This document shows positions 17,217-24,789 of a stretch of DNA of 64,000 nucleotides, in pieces. Both the position numbers and the translations under genes were made by a program. Below the pieces are notes generated by a model. That model did not search any database, was not told the origin of the DNA, and worked only from the letters and a program-made list of their open reading frames with translations. Source of the DNA: Solidesulfovibrio alcoholivorans DSM 5433 (GTDB lineage: Bacteria > Desulfobacterota > Desulfovibrionia > Desulfovibrionales > Desulfovibrionaceae); contig NZ_JNJA01000008.1 in the NCBI RefSeq assembly GCF_000702665.1, positions 153,498-217,497 of the forward strand, written 5' to 3'. Numbering within the stretch: the stretch's first letter is position 1; each line of letters begins with the position of its first letter.

Positions 17217-17821
17217 ATGACGTGCTCCGCAAGAAGGTCGGGAGAAGGCCAATGCCCGCCGTCGTGGACGCGAAGCGTCGCTCCAGGCAAGAGCGCGAGC
17301 GCCCTGTCCAGGGCCGCGCGGCGCACGATGCGGTCGCGCGTTCCCCAGACCACCGTGACATTGGCCGCCGGCACAGGGGTTTCGGCGACGGCGGAGGCGC
17401 GCAGGTAGTCGAGCCCGGCGGCAAGGGGCGCGGCCCAGGCCGGATTCCAGGTAGGCGCGCCGGGTTCGCCAGGCGCGCCGCAGTTTTTCCAGAACGCGCG
17501 CACCGTGGCCTCGGGGGCTTCGTCCATGGCGGCGCGCATGGATTGGATGATCCGGTCGGGAAAGCTGTCGCCGAAGCGGGCGAAGGGCGCAAAGAGCACC
17601 ACCTTGCCGGCGTGCGGGAAAAGCGTGGCGGCGTGGCGAAGCAGCATGTGCGCGCCCGTGGACCAGCCGGCGAGCACCCGCGCCGGGCTTGCCGCCACGC
17701 GCGCGATGACGGCCGCCTCGTCGCCGTCCACAAACGGGGCGACATAATCCAGGCGCGCCGAAAGCCCGGGAAAGAGCGTTTCGGGACCGGCCCAGCCGGA
17801 AACGAACACCGCGTCGGTCAT
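17213..17821 (-). CDS. Alpha/beta-hydrolase, probable pimeloyl-ACP methyl ester esterase
   Basis: The 202-residue protein has the nucleophile elbow GWSTGAH, a preceding oxyanion-type SGWAG near the N-terminus and the catalytic His in HDGGHWP. Its place between bioF and bioC, overlapping bioF by ATGA and bioC by TTGA, strongly suggests that it removes the methyl group added by BioC (the role of BioH or BioG). It is shorter than BioH and could be nearer BioG; I cannot decide the subfamily from sequence alone, so no symbol is given. Function is inferred mainly from context. Confidence 0.75.
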   Translation of the reverse strand: MTDAVFVSGWAGPETLFPGLSARLDYVAPFVDGDEAAVIARVAASPARVLAGWSTGAHMLLRHAATLFPHAGKVVLFAPFARFGDSFPDRIIQSMRAAMDEAPEATVRAFWKNCGAPGEPGAPTWNPAWAAPLAAGLDYLRASAVAETPVPAANVTVVWGTRDRIVRRAALDRALALLPGATLRVHDGGHWPSPDLLAEHVI

Positions 17822-18996
17822 GGGAAAAAGGAAACCCGGAGCCTGGAAAAGCCGAGGCGGATGCGCTTGATGTCTTCGTTCGTGAGGTCGGCGCGCAGCG
17901 ACAGCCGCAGCCGCGCCGTGCCCTCGGGCACGGTCGGCGGCCGCACGGCGGCGACGAGCAGGCCCTCGGCCATGAGCAGCGCCTGGGCATGCAGCGCCAC
18001 CCGGTTACGGCCGCAGGCCACGGGTATGATTTGCGTGGTCGAGCCCATGGTGTCGAAGCCGAGGCCGTTTAGGTGGTCCCGGATCTCCTTGGACAGGCGC
18101 ATGAGCCGCGCGCCTTCGCTGGGGTTGGCCTTGACGTGGCGCAGCGCGGCCAGCGACGCGCCAAGCACCGCCGGCGGCAGGGCCGTGGAAAAGATGAACG
18201 ACCGGCCCCGGTTGCGCAACAGTTCGATGGTCTCCACCCGGCCGGCGATGAAGCCGCCCTGGGACCCCAGGGCCTTGCTGAGCGTGCCCACATGCACGTC
18301 CACGTCCTCGTAAAGACCGAGCGCGGCGCTAAGGCCCCGTCCCCGGCCGAGGACGCCCGTGGCGTGCGCCTCGTCCACGACCACCAGCGCCCCGTGGGCT
18401 TTGCCAAGCTCGACGATCCGCGCTAAGGGAGCCACGTCGCCGTCCATGCTGAAGACCGTGTCCGTGACGATGATCTTCTTCTCGGCCTGCGCCTCACGCT
18501 CGAGCAGCCGCTCCAGATGCTCCATGTCCAGATGCCGGTAGCGCACGAGCCGGGCTCCGGAGAGCCGGATGCCGTCGATGATGCTGGCATGGTTGAGGCG
18601 GTCGGAAAAGACCATGGTGTGCCGGTCGGCCAGGGAGGAAAAAACGGCGAGGTTGGCGGCGTAGCCGCTGCCCGTGACGAGCGCGGCCTCCTGGTATTTG
18701 AACGACGCCAACTCCGCCTCGAGCGTTTCGGCCAGGGCGAAGTTGCCGGTGATCAGCCGCGAGGAGCTCGAGGAGCAGCCGTAGCGCTCCAGGGCCTTGG
18801 CCGCGCCGAGGACGAGGTCCGTGTGCTCGGCCAGCCCCAGGTAGTTGTTGGAGGCGAGGTTCAGGACCCGCGTTCCCGAATAGAGCAATTCCCGGGCCGC
18901 GCCCTCGTCAATGGGCGGTATGGTCCGGAAGCTGTCCGAGTTGCGAAGCCTGGCCGCCTCGGGCACGATGTATCTGCCGAAAAAGGATGTACTCAT
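17818..18996 (-). CDS. bioF: 8-amino-7-oxononanoate synthase
   Basis: BioF is a PLP enzyme condensing pimeloyl-ACP with L-alanine. The 392-residue protein shows LNLASNNYLGLAEH, a Ser-rich CSSSSSRLITG loop, VFSDRLNHASIIDG, VVVDEAHATGVLG, the PLP lysine in VGTLSKALGSQGGF, and RLRLSLRADLTNEDI. ATG 18996 (MSTSFFGRY) is preferred; ATG 19023 upstream would overlap the bioA start region and is less likely. The ribosome site is weak. It is the first gene of bioF-hydrolase-bioC and is divergent from bioA with only 25 bases between start codons. Confidence 0.93.
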   Translation of the reverse strand: MSTSFFGRYIVPEAARLRNSDSFRTIPPIDEGAARELLYSGTRVLNLASNNYLGLAEHTDLVLGAAKALERYGCSSSSSRLITGNFALAETLEAELASFKYQEAALVTGSGYAANLAVFSSLADRHTMVFSDRLNHASIIDGIRLSGARLVRYRHLDMEHLERLLEREAQAEKKIIVTDTVFSMDGDVAPLARIVELGKAHGALVVVDEAHATGVLGRGRGLSAALGLYEDVDVHVGTLSKALGSQGGFIAGRVETIELLRNRGRSFIFSTALPPAVLGASLAALRHVKANPSEGARLMRLSKEIRDHLNGLGFDTMGSTTQIIPVACGRNRVALHAQALLMAEGLLVAAVRPPTVPEGTARLRLSLRADLTNEDIKRIRLGFSRLRVSFFP

Positions 18997-19021
18997 GGCT
19001 AACGGTTCCGGGAGAGAATCC

Positions 19022-20338
19022 ATGCGGATCTGGCATCCCTGCACCCAGATGAAGGATCACGAGTCGTATCCTCCCGTCTTTATGGACCGCGGTCAAGGGA
19101 TTTACCTCTTCGACCGCGAGGGCAACGCCTACATCGACGCCATATCCTCCTGGTGGGTCAACCTTTTCGGCCACGCCAATCCCCGAATCGTCGCGGCCGT
19201 GACCGAACAGCTTTCGCGGCTGGAACACGTGATATTCGCCGGGGTGACCCACGCCCCGGCCGAGGAATTGGCCGATCGTCTCTTGAAGATCGCCATGCCG
19301 GGGCTCTCTCGCATCTTTCTTGCGGACAACGGTTCCTGTGCCGTGGAGGCCGCGCTCAAGATGAGCCACGCCTCTTTCCGCAACCTCGGCCATCCCGAAA
19401 AATGTCGCTTCCTGTTCCTTTCCAACGGCTACCACGGCGAAACGGCCGGCGCGCTCGGCGTGTGCGGCGACAGGCTCTACGCCGCGCCCTTCAAACCGCT
19501 TTTCATCGAGCAGATCGAGGTGCCCGGCCCGGACTGCCTGTTTTGTCCCCACGGCAAAGCACGCGAAACCTGCGACACCGAGTGCTTCGCCCCCATGGAT
19601 GCGGCCATCGCGGCGCACAAGGACGCACTCGCCGGGGTCATCGTCGAGCCGCTCGTGCAGTGCGCCGGCAACATGCGCATGTACCCGCCGGCGTATCTGG
19701 CCAAACTGCGCAGGGCGACGACCGCCGCGGGCGTCCATTTCATCGCCGACGAGATCGCCGTGGGATTCGGGCGCACGGGCACGATGTTCGCCTGCGAACA
19801 GGCCGGGGCCACGCCGGATTTCATGTGCCTGTCGAAGGGCATCACCGGCGGCACGCTGCCCCTTTCCTGCGTGCTGACGACCGACGCGGTGTTTGACGCA
19901 TTTTACCACGACTACGTGGATGACAAGGCATTCCTCCATTCCCACAGCTATACCGGCAATCCGCTCGCCTGCGCCGCGGCCTGCGCCACGCTGCGGATCT
20001 TCGAGGACGACGACGTCATAAACGCCAACAAGGCCAAGATCGCGCATTTGCAGCGGGCCGTGCGCGAGCGCTTCGCCGGCTACCGGCACGTCATGGATAT
20101 CCGCAGCACGGGCTGGATCACGGCGGTGGAACTCTATGCCGATCCCGGGCGCAAGGAGCCCTTCGACTGGCGCAAGCGCATTGGGTTCCAGATATACCAG
20201 GAAGCGATCAAGCGCGGGGCGTGGCTGCGCAACCTCGGCGACATCGTCTATTTCATGCCGCCGTACGTGATTACGGAAGCGGAAATCGACAAACTGGCCG
20301 ACATCGCCCTCGATGCGGTCAAGGCGGTGCTCAAATGA
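19022..20338 (+). CDS. bioA: Adenosylmethionine-8-amino-7-oxononanoate aminotransferase
   Basis: BioA transfers an amino group to KAPA, giving DAPA. The 438-residue class-III aminotransferase has the BioA-typical N-terminus IWHPCTQMKDH, SSWWVNLFGHANP, FLADNGSCAVEAALKM, the PLP Asp in HFIADEIAVGFGRTG and Lys in CLSKGITGGTLPLS. ATG 19022 is chosen over ATG 18995 because GGGAGAG (19010-19016) sits five bases before it and the protein then begins at the conserved block. An insert with Cys residues (CLFCPHGKARETCDTEC) is present mid-protein. It overlaps bioD by ATGA. Confidence 0.94.
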   Translation: MRIWHPCTQMKDHESYPPVFMDRGQGIYLFDREGNAYIDAISSWWVNLFGHANPRIVAAVTEQLSRLEHVIFAGVTHAPAEELADRLLKIAMPGLSRIFLADNGSCAVEAALKMSHASFRNLGHPEKCRFLFLSNGYHGETAGALGVCGDRLYAAPFKPLFIEQIEVPGPDCLFCPHGKARETCDTECFAPMDAAIAAHKDALAGVIVEPLVQCAGNMRMYPPAYLAKLRRATTAAGVHFIADEIAVGFGRTGTMFACEQAGATPDFMCLSKGITGGTLPLSCVLTTDAVFDAFYHDYVDDKAFLHSHSYTGNPLACAAACATLRIFEDDDVINANKAKIAHLQRAVRERFAGYRHVMDIRSTGWITAVELYADPGRKEPFDWRKRIGFQIYQEAIKRGAWLRNLGDIVYFMPPYVITEAEIDKLADIALDAVKAVLK

Positions 20339-20931
20339 AGCGCTATTTCATTACCGGCACGGGCACGGGCATCGGCAAGTCGCATTTTTCGGCGCTGTTC
20401 GCCCGTCGGCTCAAGGAAGAGGGGCTCTCCGTGCGCTACATCAAGCCCGTGGCCACGGGCTATCCCGAGGACGACGACGCGGCGTTCGTGGCGCGCGAGG
20501 CCGGCCTTGCCCCGGAGGATGCGGTGACGCTGTATACGGCGAGCGAGCCGGCCTCGCCGTGCTTCGTCTTTGATCCGTTTCCTTTCGAGGAGTGCGTCGC
20601 GCGCATGGAGGCGCTTTGCGCGGACCGCGACGCGGTGTTGATCGAAAGCGCCGGGGGCCTCGCCGTGCCCCTTGGCGTGCGGCGCTACAACTACCATTTC
20701 GCCCTGGCGCTTGGCTGCGACGTGATTCTGGTCGTGCCGAACAGGCTCGGCTGCCTTTCCGACGCCATCGTCTACGGCCATTTCGCCCAGCGCCACAGGA
20801 TGGTCCTGGACGCCATCGCCCTCAATGACTTCTTCGCCGAAAGCCCGCGCCACGCCGACCGCAACGCGGCGGAACTGGAGCGGCAGTTTCCTGGGAAGAC
20901 ATTTTATCGTTATTCCAGTTTGGGGGATTAG
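20335..20931 (+). CDS. bioD: Dethiobiotin synthetase
   Basis: BioD forms the ureido ring of dethiobiotin from DAPA, CO2 and ATP. The 198-residue protein has the P-loop GTGTGIGKS at residues 8-16, the catalytic Lys in RYIKPVATGY, and IESAGGLAVPLG. It is coupled to bioA by an ATGA overlap and converges on the AT-rich gene at 20928 with a three-base overlap at the stops. bioB, needed for the last step, is not in the window. Confidence 0.93.
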   Translation: MKRYFITGTGTGIGKSHFSALFARRLKEEGLSVRYIKPVATGYPEDDDAAFVAREAGLAPEDAVTLYTASEPASPCFVFDPFPFEECVARMEALCADRDAVLIESAGGLAVPLGVRRYNYHFALALGCDVILVVPNRLGCLSDAIVYGHFAQRHRMVLDAIALNDFFAESPRHADRNAAELERQFPGKTFYRYSSLGD

Positions 20932-21284
20932 TGATTTTTCTTTTTTGCTTTTTTAGCCCTTGAATGAATGATTATAGTATATTCTTTTTTGCATGCATTA
21001 ATTGCTTGTATTATTTGCTTGTAAAAGGATGGATCTTTTTTAAGCTTCTCTTTTTCAAGATCAATATATTCATTGAATAGTTTTGTGGAATTTTCGCAAT
21101 TACCATTTTCAAAAGATTGTTTTGCTGCACGATATATTTCATCTGATTCTGTGGCCTGGGAAGTGAACGGCAACAGTAAAACAATAAGCACAATACCTAG
21201 AGTGAATCTTAAAAATCTATTTGGGAGGATTGCTCGGAAGGTTGATTTTGTTTTGCGTACCGTCGTTATGTATTGTGATGTCAT
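20928..21284 (-). CDS. Small exported protein of an AT-rich island, function unknown
   Basis: The 118-residue product has a hydrophobic signal-like segment (FTLGIVLIVLLLPFTSQA) followed by a short soluble domain (SDEIYRAAKQSFENGNCENSTKLFNEYID), reminiscent of a single TPR-like helical pair, and a Lys-rich tail. The DNA is far more AT-rich than the flanking bioD or MFS genes. The frame overlaps the upstream gene on the same strand by 68 bases, so the true start may lie further in. Not recognised; possibly horizontally acquired. Confidence 0.5.
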   Translation of the reverse strand: MTSQYITTVRKTKSTFRAILPNRFLRFTLGIVLIVLLLPFTSQATESDEIYRAAKQSFENGNCENSTKLFNEYIDLEKEKLKKDPSFYKQIIQAINACKKEYTIIIHSRAKKAKKKNH

Positions 21285-21576
21285 AGGTCAAATCAATTCC
21301 TTTATAGAGTGTTACAGCGATAATGATGGCGGCCACTAAGCAAAAGAAGGACCCAGGAGCCCCTCTTCGTAGGGCAAACTCAGCTTTCTCATATCGCACG
21401 ACGATATCTCCGGCGTTGTTATTGCTATCTTCTTTGGTTGTTAGTAATGGCTTTGAATCATTGGTGAATAATTTGTAGCCCATATAGCCAAACGCTAGGC
21501 CGACAGCAAGGCTGGCAAGGGCGTACCATAACGCTATGTAATGTATGGTATGGTCTTGCGGAATATTTAATTCCAT
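21217..21576 (-). CDS. Small two-helix membrane protein of the AT-rich island, function unknown
   Basis: The 119-residue protein has two hydrophobic segments (about residues 14-36 and 76-97) flanking a charged loop (NDSKPLLTTKEDSNNN). ATG 21576 is used; an in-frame TTG six bases upstream is an alternative. No good ribosome site is seen. Together with the overlapping downstream gene it forms a roughly 650-base AT-rich pair squeezed between bioD and the MFS gene. Not recognised. Confidence 0.5.
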   Translation of the reverse strand: MELNIPQDHTIHYIALWYALASLAVGLAFGYMGYKLFTNDSKPLLTTKEDSNNNAGDIVVRYEKAEFALRRGAPGSFFCLVAAIIIAVTLYKGIDLTYDITIHNDGTQNKINLPSNPPK

Positions 21577-21637
21577 AAACAAATATTATTTGACCAAGGA
21601 AGCGTTGTTAACAATAGACGATACGACTTCAATCATT

Positions 21638-22837
21638 TTACGCCCCCGCCGCCAATCCCCCCGCATCGACCTTCCTGCTTGTGAGCACATAACACAGCGC
21701 CACGCCGCCGAGGCACCAGACGGCGTCGGCTTCCAGCATGCCGGCGTAGCCCAGGCCGTGCATGGCCGCCGCGCCGAGCACCGGGCCCAGGAAATTGCCG
21801 ATTTGCAGCGAGAGCATCATCAGGTTGGAATTGACCGTCTTGAAGCGCGGCTCCGAGATGTTGAACATGAGCCCGTAGAGCGCCGGCGAAATGACCCCCG
21901 TGCCGATGCCCATGACCAGCGACGAGGCGTACAGGCCGGCCAGGCTTGTGGAATGGGCGGCCAGAAAAAAGCTCGCGGCGGACACGAGAAAGCTGAAACG
22001 GATGAGGCTGACCTTGCGCACCCTGTCGAAATGCCTGTTGCCGGCCAGGCGGATGACGATCATGCAGCACATCTGGATGCTGAAATACAAGCCGACGTCC
22101 TGGTAGCCCCGCGATTGGAACAGGCCCTTGGCCATGAAAAAAAGCGACGAAAACGCCACGATGTAGATGGCGTTGAGCCCGAGCACCAGGGCGATGGCCG
22201 GCTTGCAGGCGTTTTTGTACATCTCGCCGAGCGACAGGGATTTCGTGCCCCAGGCGGCTTCCGGCGCGGCCTTCTGCCGGCGGCCGATGACCCAGATCAT
22301 GGCAAGCCCCGGCAGCAGCAAAAGCGACATGTCCCGGTAGCCGTAGGCGGTCGAGGGCAGATGCGGCACAACCGCGTCGCACACGGCCGGCACCAGGGAA
22401 TAGGGCAGCAGTTGGGCGATGGAATAGAGGCTGAAAGCCTGGCCGCTGTGCTCCGTGGGAATGCGCGAGACCATGAGCGTCATGCAGGCCGCGGACAAGA
22501 GGTAGACGGCCACGCCGTTGACCAGCCGCACGGCAAAAAGCGCCGCAACGCCTGTCGCGTAGAGGTAGGCAGCGCCGCAGCCGAGCAGGAGCAGCGCGCC
22601 GACCTTGGCGCAGGGCACGGCGTTTTTCACGGTCAGGTAGGGGCTTGCGAACAGGAAAAAGGCGATGGTCGCCAGCGCCGACGAGCCGATGAGGAATCCC
22701 CGCCAGTCCGCAGGAACGCCGATCTGTTGCAGGTAGACGTAGAGGTTGTAAAAGACCGTGATGTTGCAATAGGTTAGAAATATCAGCAGGCAGGCGAAGA
22801 CGAAATCGAGGGTGAAGAGGCGCTCTTTCTGGTGCAT
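21638..22837 (-). CDS. MFS transporter
   Basis: The 399-residue protein has about twelve hydrophobic segments with the usual central cytoplasmic loop (RRQKAAPEAAWGTKSLSLGEM), and an MFS topology. Substrate is unknown; the linked TetR gene 26 bases upstream on the same strand suggests drug or metabolite efflux under local repression. The motif-A consensus between helices 2 and 3 is poorly conserved (ASPYLTVKNAVP). Probable tetR-mfs operon. Confidence 0.82.
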   Translation of the reverse strand: MHQKERLFTLDFVFACLLIFLTYCNITVFYNLYVYLQQIGVPADWRGFLIGSSALATIAFFLFASPYLTVKNAVPCAKVGALLLLGCGAAYLYATGVAALFAVRLVNGVAVYLLSAACMTLMVSRIPTEHSGQAFSLYSIAQLLPYSLVPAVCDAVVPHLPSTAYGYRDMSLLLLPGLAMIWVIGRRQKAAPEAAWGTKSLSLGEMYKNACKPAIALVLGLNAIYIVAFSSLFFMAKGLFQSRGYQDVGLYFSIQMCCMIVIRLAGNRHFDRVRKVSLIRFSFLVSAASFFLAAHSTSLAGLYASSLVMGIGTGVISPALYGLMFNISEPRFKTVNSNLMMLSLQIGNFLGPVLGAAAMHGLGYAGMLEADAVWCLGGVALCYVLTSRKVDAGGLAAGA

Positions 22838-22863
22838 GGCGAGACGACCGGTGGCAGGGGGCG

Positions 22864-23553
22864 TTAGGGGTGTTGCGTAAGCCCGCCCGAGACGAAGGCG
22901 GCCAGGGCGCGGCCTATGGCGGCGGCGTCCTGCGCCGTATAGGCGGCGGCTTCGCGGAAATGGAGAAACGTGTTTTTGTTGCGCGCAAAGGCGCTGGCGA
23001 CGATGAAAAGCGAAAAGGCGAGCGCCTTGCAGTCGATGGTCGCCGGAGCCGTGCCGCAGGCCGCGGCGACGAGGGCGGAAAACGCCTCCAGGGTCGGCCT
23101 TAGCGCCACGTCGTAGATGGTGTCGAAGCTCGCGGTCGGCGTGATGAACTCCCGCTGCAACAGCAGGCTCATCGACTGCGAGCGGTTGGAGGCGAGCAGC
23201 GCTTCGGTGAGCTGCGCCACCATGACGCCGGCGCGCGCGGCAGGGGAGGCGTCGGCGTCCGTGCGCGCGGCGGCCGCGTCCAGGGCGGCGCGGTGCAGCG
23301 CGGCCAGTTCCCCGGCCACGCGTGCGATGACCGCCGCGTAGAGCCCTTCCTTGCCGGCAAAATGGAAGGCGATGGAGGCGATATTGGTCTTTGCCGCCGC
23401 CGCCACCTCGCGGATGCCCACCCCCTCGAACCCGCGTTCGGCAAAGAGCCGCAGCCCTTCCTCCAGCAGCCGCTCACGGGTGCGCCGGCCCCTGGTTTGA
23501 TGCGGACCGGCGTCTTGCCCCGCATCCGGCAGGGCATCGTCTTGTTGCGTCAT
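22864..23553 (-). CDS. TetR/AcrR-family regulator (CerR/DUF1956-like C-terminus)
   Basis: The 229-residue protein has an N-terminal TetR helix-turn-helix (TRERLLEEGLRLFAERGFEGVGIREVA, then NIASIAFHFAGKEGLYAAVI) and a C-terminal ligand domain of the YbiH/CerR type (SLLLQREFITPTASFDTIYD). It likely represses itself and the downstream MFS gene. A palindrome TCAATC-GTTT-GATTGA (23584-23599) overlaps a TTGACA -35 element just upstream. There is no ribosome site before the ATG; the promoter geometry suggests a leaderless transcript. Confidence 0.85.
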   Translation of the reverse strand: MTQQDDALPDAGQDAGPHQTRGRRTRERLLEEGLRLFAERGFEGVGIREVAAAAKTNIASIAFHFAGKEGLYAAVIARVAGELAALHRAALDAAAARTDADASPAARAGVMVAQLTEALLASNRSQSMSLLLQREFITPTASFDTIYDVALRPTLEAFSALVAAACGTAPATIDCKALAFSLFIVASAFARNKNTFLHFREAAAYTAQDAAAIGRALAAFVSGGLTQHP

Positions 23554-23559
23554 GGGGGG

Positions 23560-23599
23560 AAGCTACGCCCGCCTGGGACAATGTCAATCGTTTGATTGA
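23560..23599 (-). promoter_or_regulatory. Candidate promoter with TetR operator palindrome
   Basis: On the minus strand TTGACA (23582-23587) and TAGCTT (23560-23565) are spaced by 16 bases. A palindrome of six-base arms (TCAATC/GATTGA, 23584-23599) overlaps the -35 box, as expected for an autoregulating TetR repressor. The -10 box ends six bases before the tetR ATG, so transcription would start at about the A of that ATG. Confidence 0.45.
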
Positions 23600-23661
23600 A
23601 TTTGTTGCCGGCGCAGTATCTGCGCCAGGAAAACCGGGGACTGCGCTGCCTTCGGGGCGGG

Positions 23662-23690
23662 CGCGCGGCAGGATGCGACCCTGCCGCGCG
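23662..23690. terminator. GC-rich hairpin downstream of the ADH synthase gene
   Basis: An eleven-base perfect stem, CGCGCGGCAGG and CCTGCCGCGCG, closes a seven-base loop. It lies 22 bases after the stop of the minus-strand gene ending at 23712 and before the tetR promoter. There is no T-run, so termination is plausible but not certain. A second dyad GGCGCAG-TAT-CTGCGCC lies at 23610-23626. Confidence 0.4.
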
Positions 23691-23711
23691 TCTGGGAGCA
23701 AGTGACCCCTG

Positions 23712-24512
23712 CTAATTTCTCGAGAGCAGTTCCATGGCCGCATCGACGCCGGCGTTTTCGTGGACGATGGCCGTAACCGCCCGCAACAGTTTCGCGGGCT
23801 CGGGGTCCTGGAAGATGTTACGCCCCACGGACAGGCCCGCGCCGCCGGCCAGGACGCTGTTGCTGATCATTTCGAGCAGCCCGCGGCGGGAATCGATCTT
23901 CGGCCCGCCGGCGATGACCACCGGCACGCAGCAGCCGGCCACGACCTTGGCGAAGCTGTCCGGGTCGCCGGTGTAGGGCACCTTGACGATGTCCGCGCCG
24001 AGTTCGTTGCCCACGCGCGCGCAGTGGGCCACGACGTCGGCGTCGAACTCGTTTTTGACCTTGGGACCACGCGCGTACATCATGGCCAGGACCGGCATGC
24101 CCCAGGAAACCGCGGCCTCGGTCACGAGCCCCAGGTCGTCGAGCATCTTGGCCTCGGTCTCGTCGCCGAGGTTGACGTGCACGGACACGGCGTCGGCACC
24201 CAGGCGGACGGCCTCCTCCACCGTGCAGACGAGGGTCTTGGCGTTGGGAAAGGGCGAGAGGCTGGTGCTGGCGGAAAGGTGGATGATAAGCCCCACGTCC
24301 CGGCCGCGGGCGCGGTGGCCGCAGCGCACCACGCCCTTGTGCATGAGCACGGCGTTGGCCCCGCCGGACACGATGCCCGTGACGGTTTCGCGCATGTTCT
24401 CGATGCCCGCGATGGGGCCGACGGAGACGCCGTGGTCAAGCGGCACGATGATGGTGCGGCCGGTGTCGCGGTTGACGATGCGTTCGAGGCGGATGGATTT
24501 GCCGATGGTCAT
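23712..24512 (-). CDS. 2-amino-3,7-dideoxy-D-threo-hept-6-ulosonate (ADH) synthase, archaeal-type aromatic pathway
   Basis: The 266-residue class-I aldolase is of the DhnA/AroA' type: [11 protein letters not shown] near the N-terminus, [21 protein letters not shown] (Tyr) and the Schiff-base Lys in [10 protein letters not shown], then VVIAGGPK and SVGRNIFQ phosphate-binding loops. In methanogens and Desulfovibrio this enzyme makes ADH from 6-deoxy-5-ketofructose phosphate and aspartate semialdehyde, feeding the alternative route to dehydroquinate. A plain fructose-bisphosphate aldolase is the alternative, but the tyrosine attenuator directly upstream argues for the aromatic role. AAGGAG precedes the ATG. 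Confidence 0.85.
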   Translation of the reverse strand: MTIGKSIRLERIVNRDTGRTIIVPLDHGVSVGPIAGIENMRETVTGIVSGGANAVLMHKGVVRCGHRARGRDVGLIIHLSASTSLSPFPNAKTLVCTVEEAVRLGADAVSVHVNLGDETEAKMLDDLGLVTEAAVSWGMPVLAMMYARGPKVKNEFDADVVAHCARVGNELGADIVKVPYTGDPDSFAKVVAGCCVPVVIAGGPKIDSRRGLLEMISNSVLAGGAGLSVGRNIFQDPEPAKLLRAVTAIVHENAGVDAAMELLSRN

Positions 24513-24568
24513 GGTCGTTCTCCTTGCGGTTTTCGCGAAGGAGCCCGGGTCCCCGGTCGGCTTTGCAT

Positions 24569-24602
24569 GAAAAAGGGCCGCCGGGCGATTCGCCCGCGGC
24601 CC
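24569..24602 (-). terminator. Attenuator terminator upstream of the ADH synthase gene
   Basis: On the minus strand a twelve-pair stem (GGGCCG CGGGCG / CGCCCG CGGCCC, one bulged base) with a three-base AAT loop is followed at once by five T residues. It lies 27 bases after the leader-peptide stop and 56 bases before the ADH synthase ATG, so it can abort transcription before the gene. The segment GGCCGCG in its 5' arm can instead pair with CGCGGCC at the end of the leader coding sequence, giving an antiterminator. Confidence 0.85.
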
Positions 24603-24629
24603 CTGTCGGCGGTGTTGTGGTTGCGGCCC

Positions 24630-24728
24630 CTACGCGGCCGCGCCACCCGCCGTGCCGCGAGCGCGAAGGCCGTAATAATAATACGAGCCGGTCGGAAGGA
24701 TGCGCGCAGCGGGCATGCGGGCGTTCAT
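24630..24728 (-). CDS. Tyrosine-rich leader peptide (transcription attenuator)
   Basis: This is a 32-codon reading frame (MNARMPAARILPTGS, then four consecutive Tyr at residues 16-19, then GLRARGTAGGAAA and TAG). The Tyr codons are TAT TAT TAT TAC (24672-24683), striking in DNA this GC-rich. It lies between a good promoter and an intrinsic terminator directly ahead of the ADH synthase gene. Ribosomes starved for Tyr-tRNA would stall about ten codons before the CGCGGCC segment that can pair with the terminator's 5' arm, allowing read-through; with ample tyrosine the ribosome covers that segment and the terminator forms. AGGA (24736-24739) is seven bases before the ATG, though it overlaps the -10 box. 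Confidence 0.82.
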   Translation of the reverse strand: MNARMPAARILPTGSYYYYGLRARGTAGGAAA

Positions 24729-24734
24729 GAAGAA

Positions 24735-24764
24735 ATCCTAGCGCACGGGCCGGCCGGCCGTCAA
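24735..24764 (-). promoter_or_regulatory. Promoter of the tyrosine leader / ADH synthase transcript
   Basis: TTGACG (24759-24764) and TAGGAT (24735-24740) are separated by 18 bases on the minus strand. The -10 box ends six bases before the leader ATG, so the transcript may start at the A of ATG (leaderless leader peptide). The alternative is an upstream start using AGGA as ribosome site. Confidence 0.55.
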
Positions 24765-24789
24765 GGGCCTTGGCGCGGGGCGGCGGCGC

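Noticed and set aside
18911..19021. N-terminal extension of bioA overlapping bioF
   Set aside because: The BioA signature begins right after ATG 19022, which has its own ribosome site.
18960..19025. BirA operator between bioF and bioA
   Set aside because: I looked for the TTGTAAACC...GGTTTACAA dyad and found only a chance GGTT; no convincing site.
21633..22769. Second minus-strand frame of 378 codons overlapping the MFS gene
   Set aside because: Its translation is Arg/Gly/His-rich without membrane segments; the alternate frame gives twelve hydrophobic helices.
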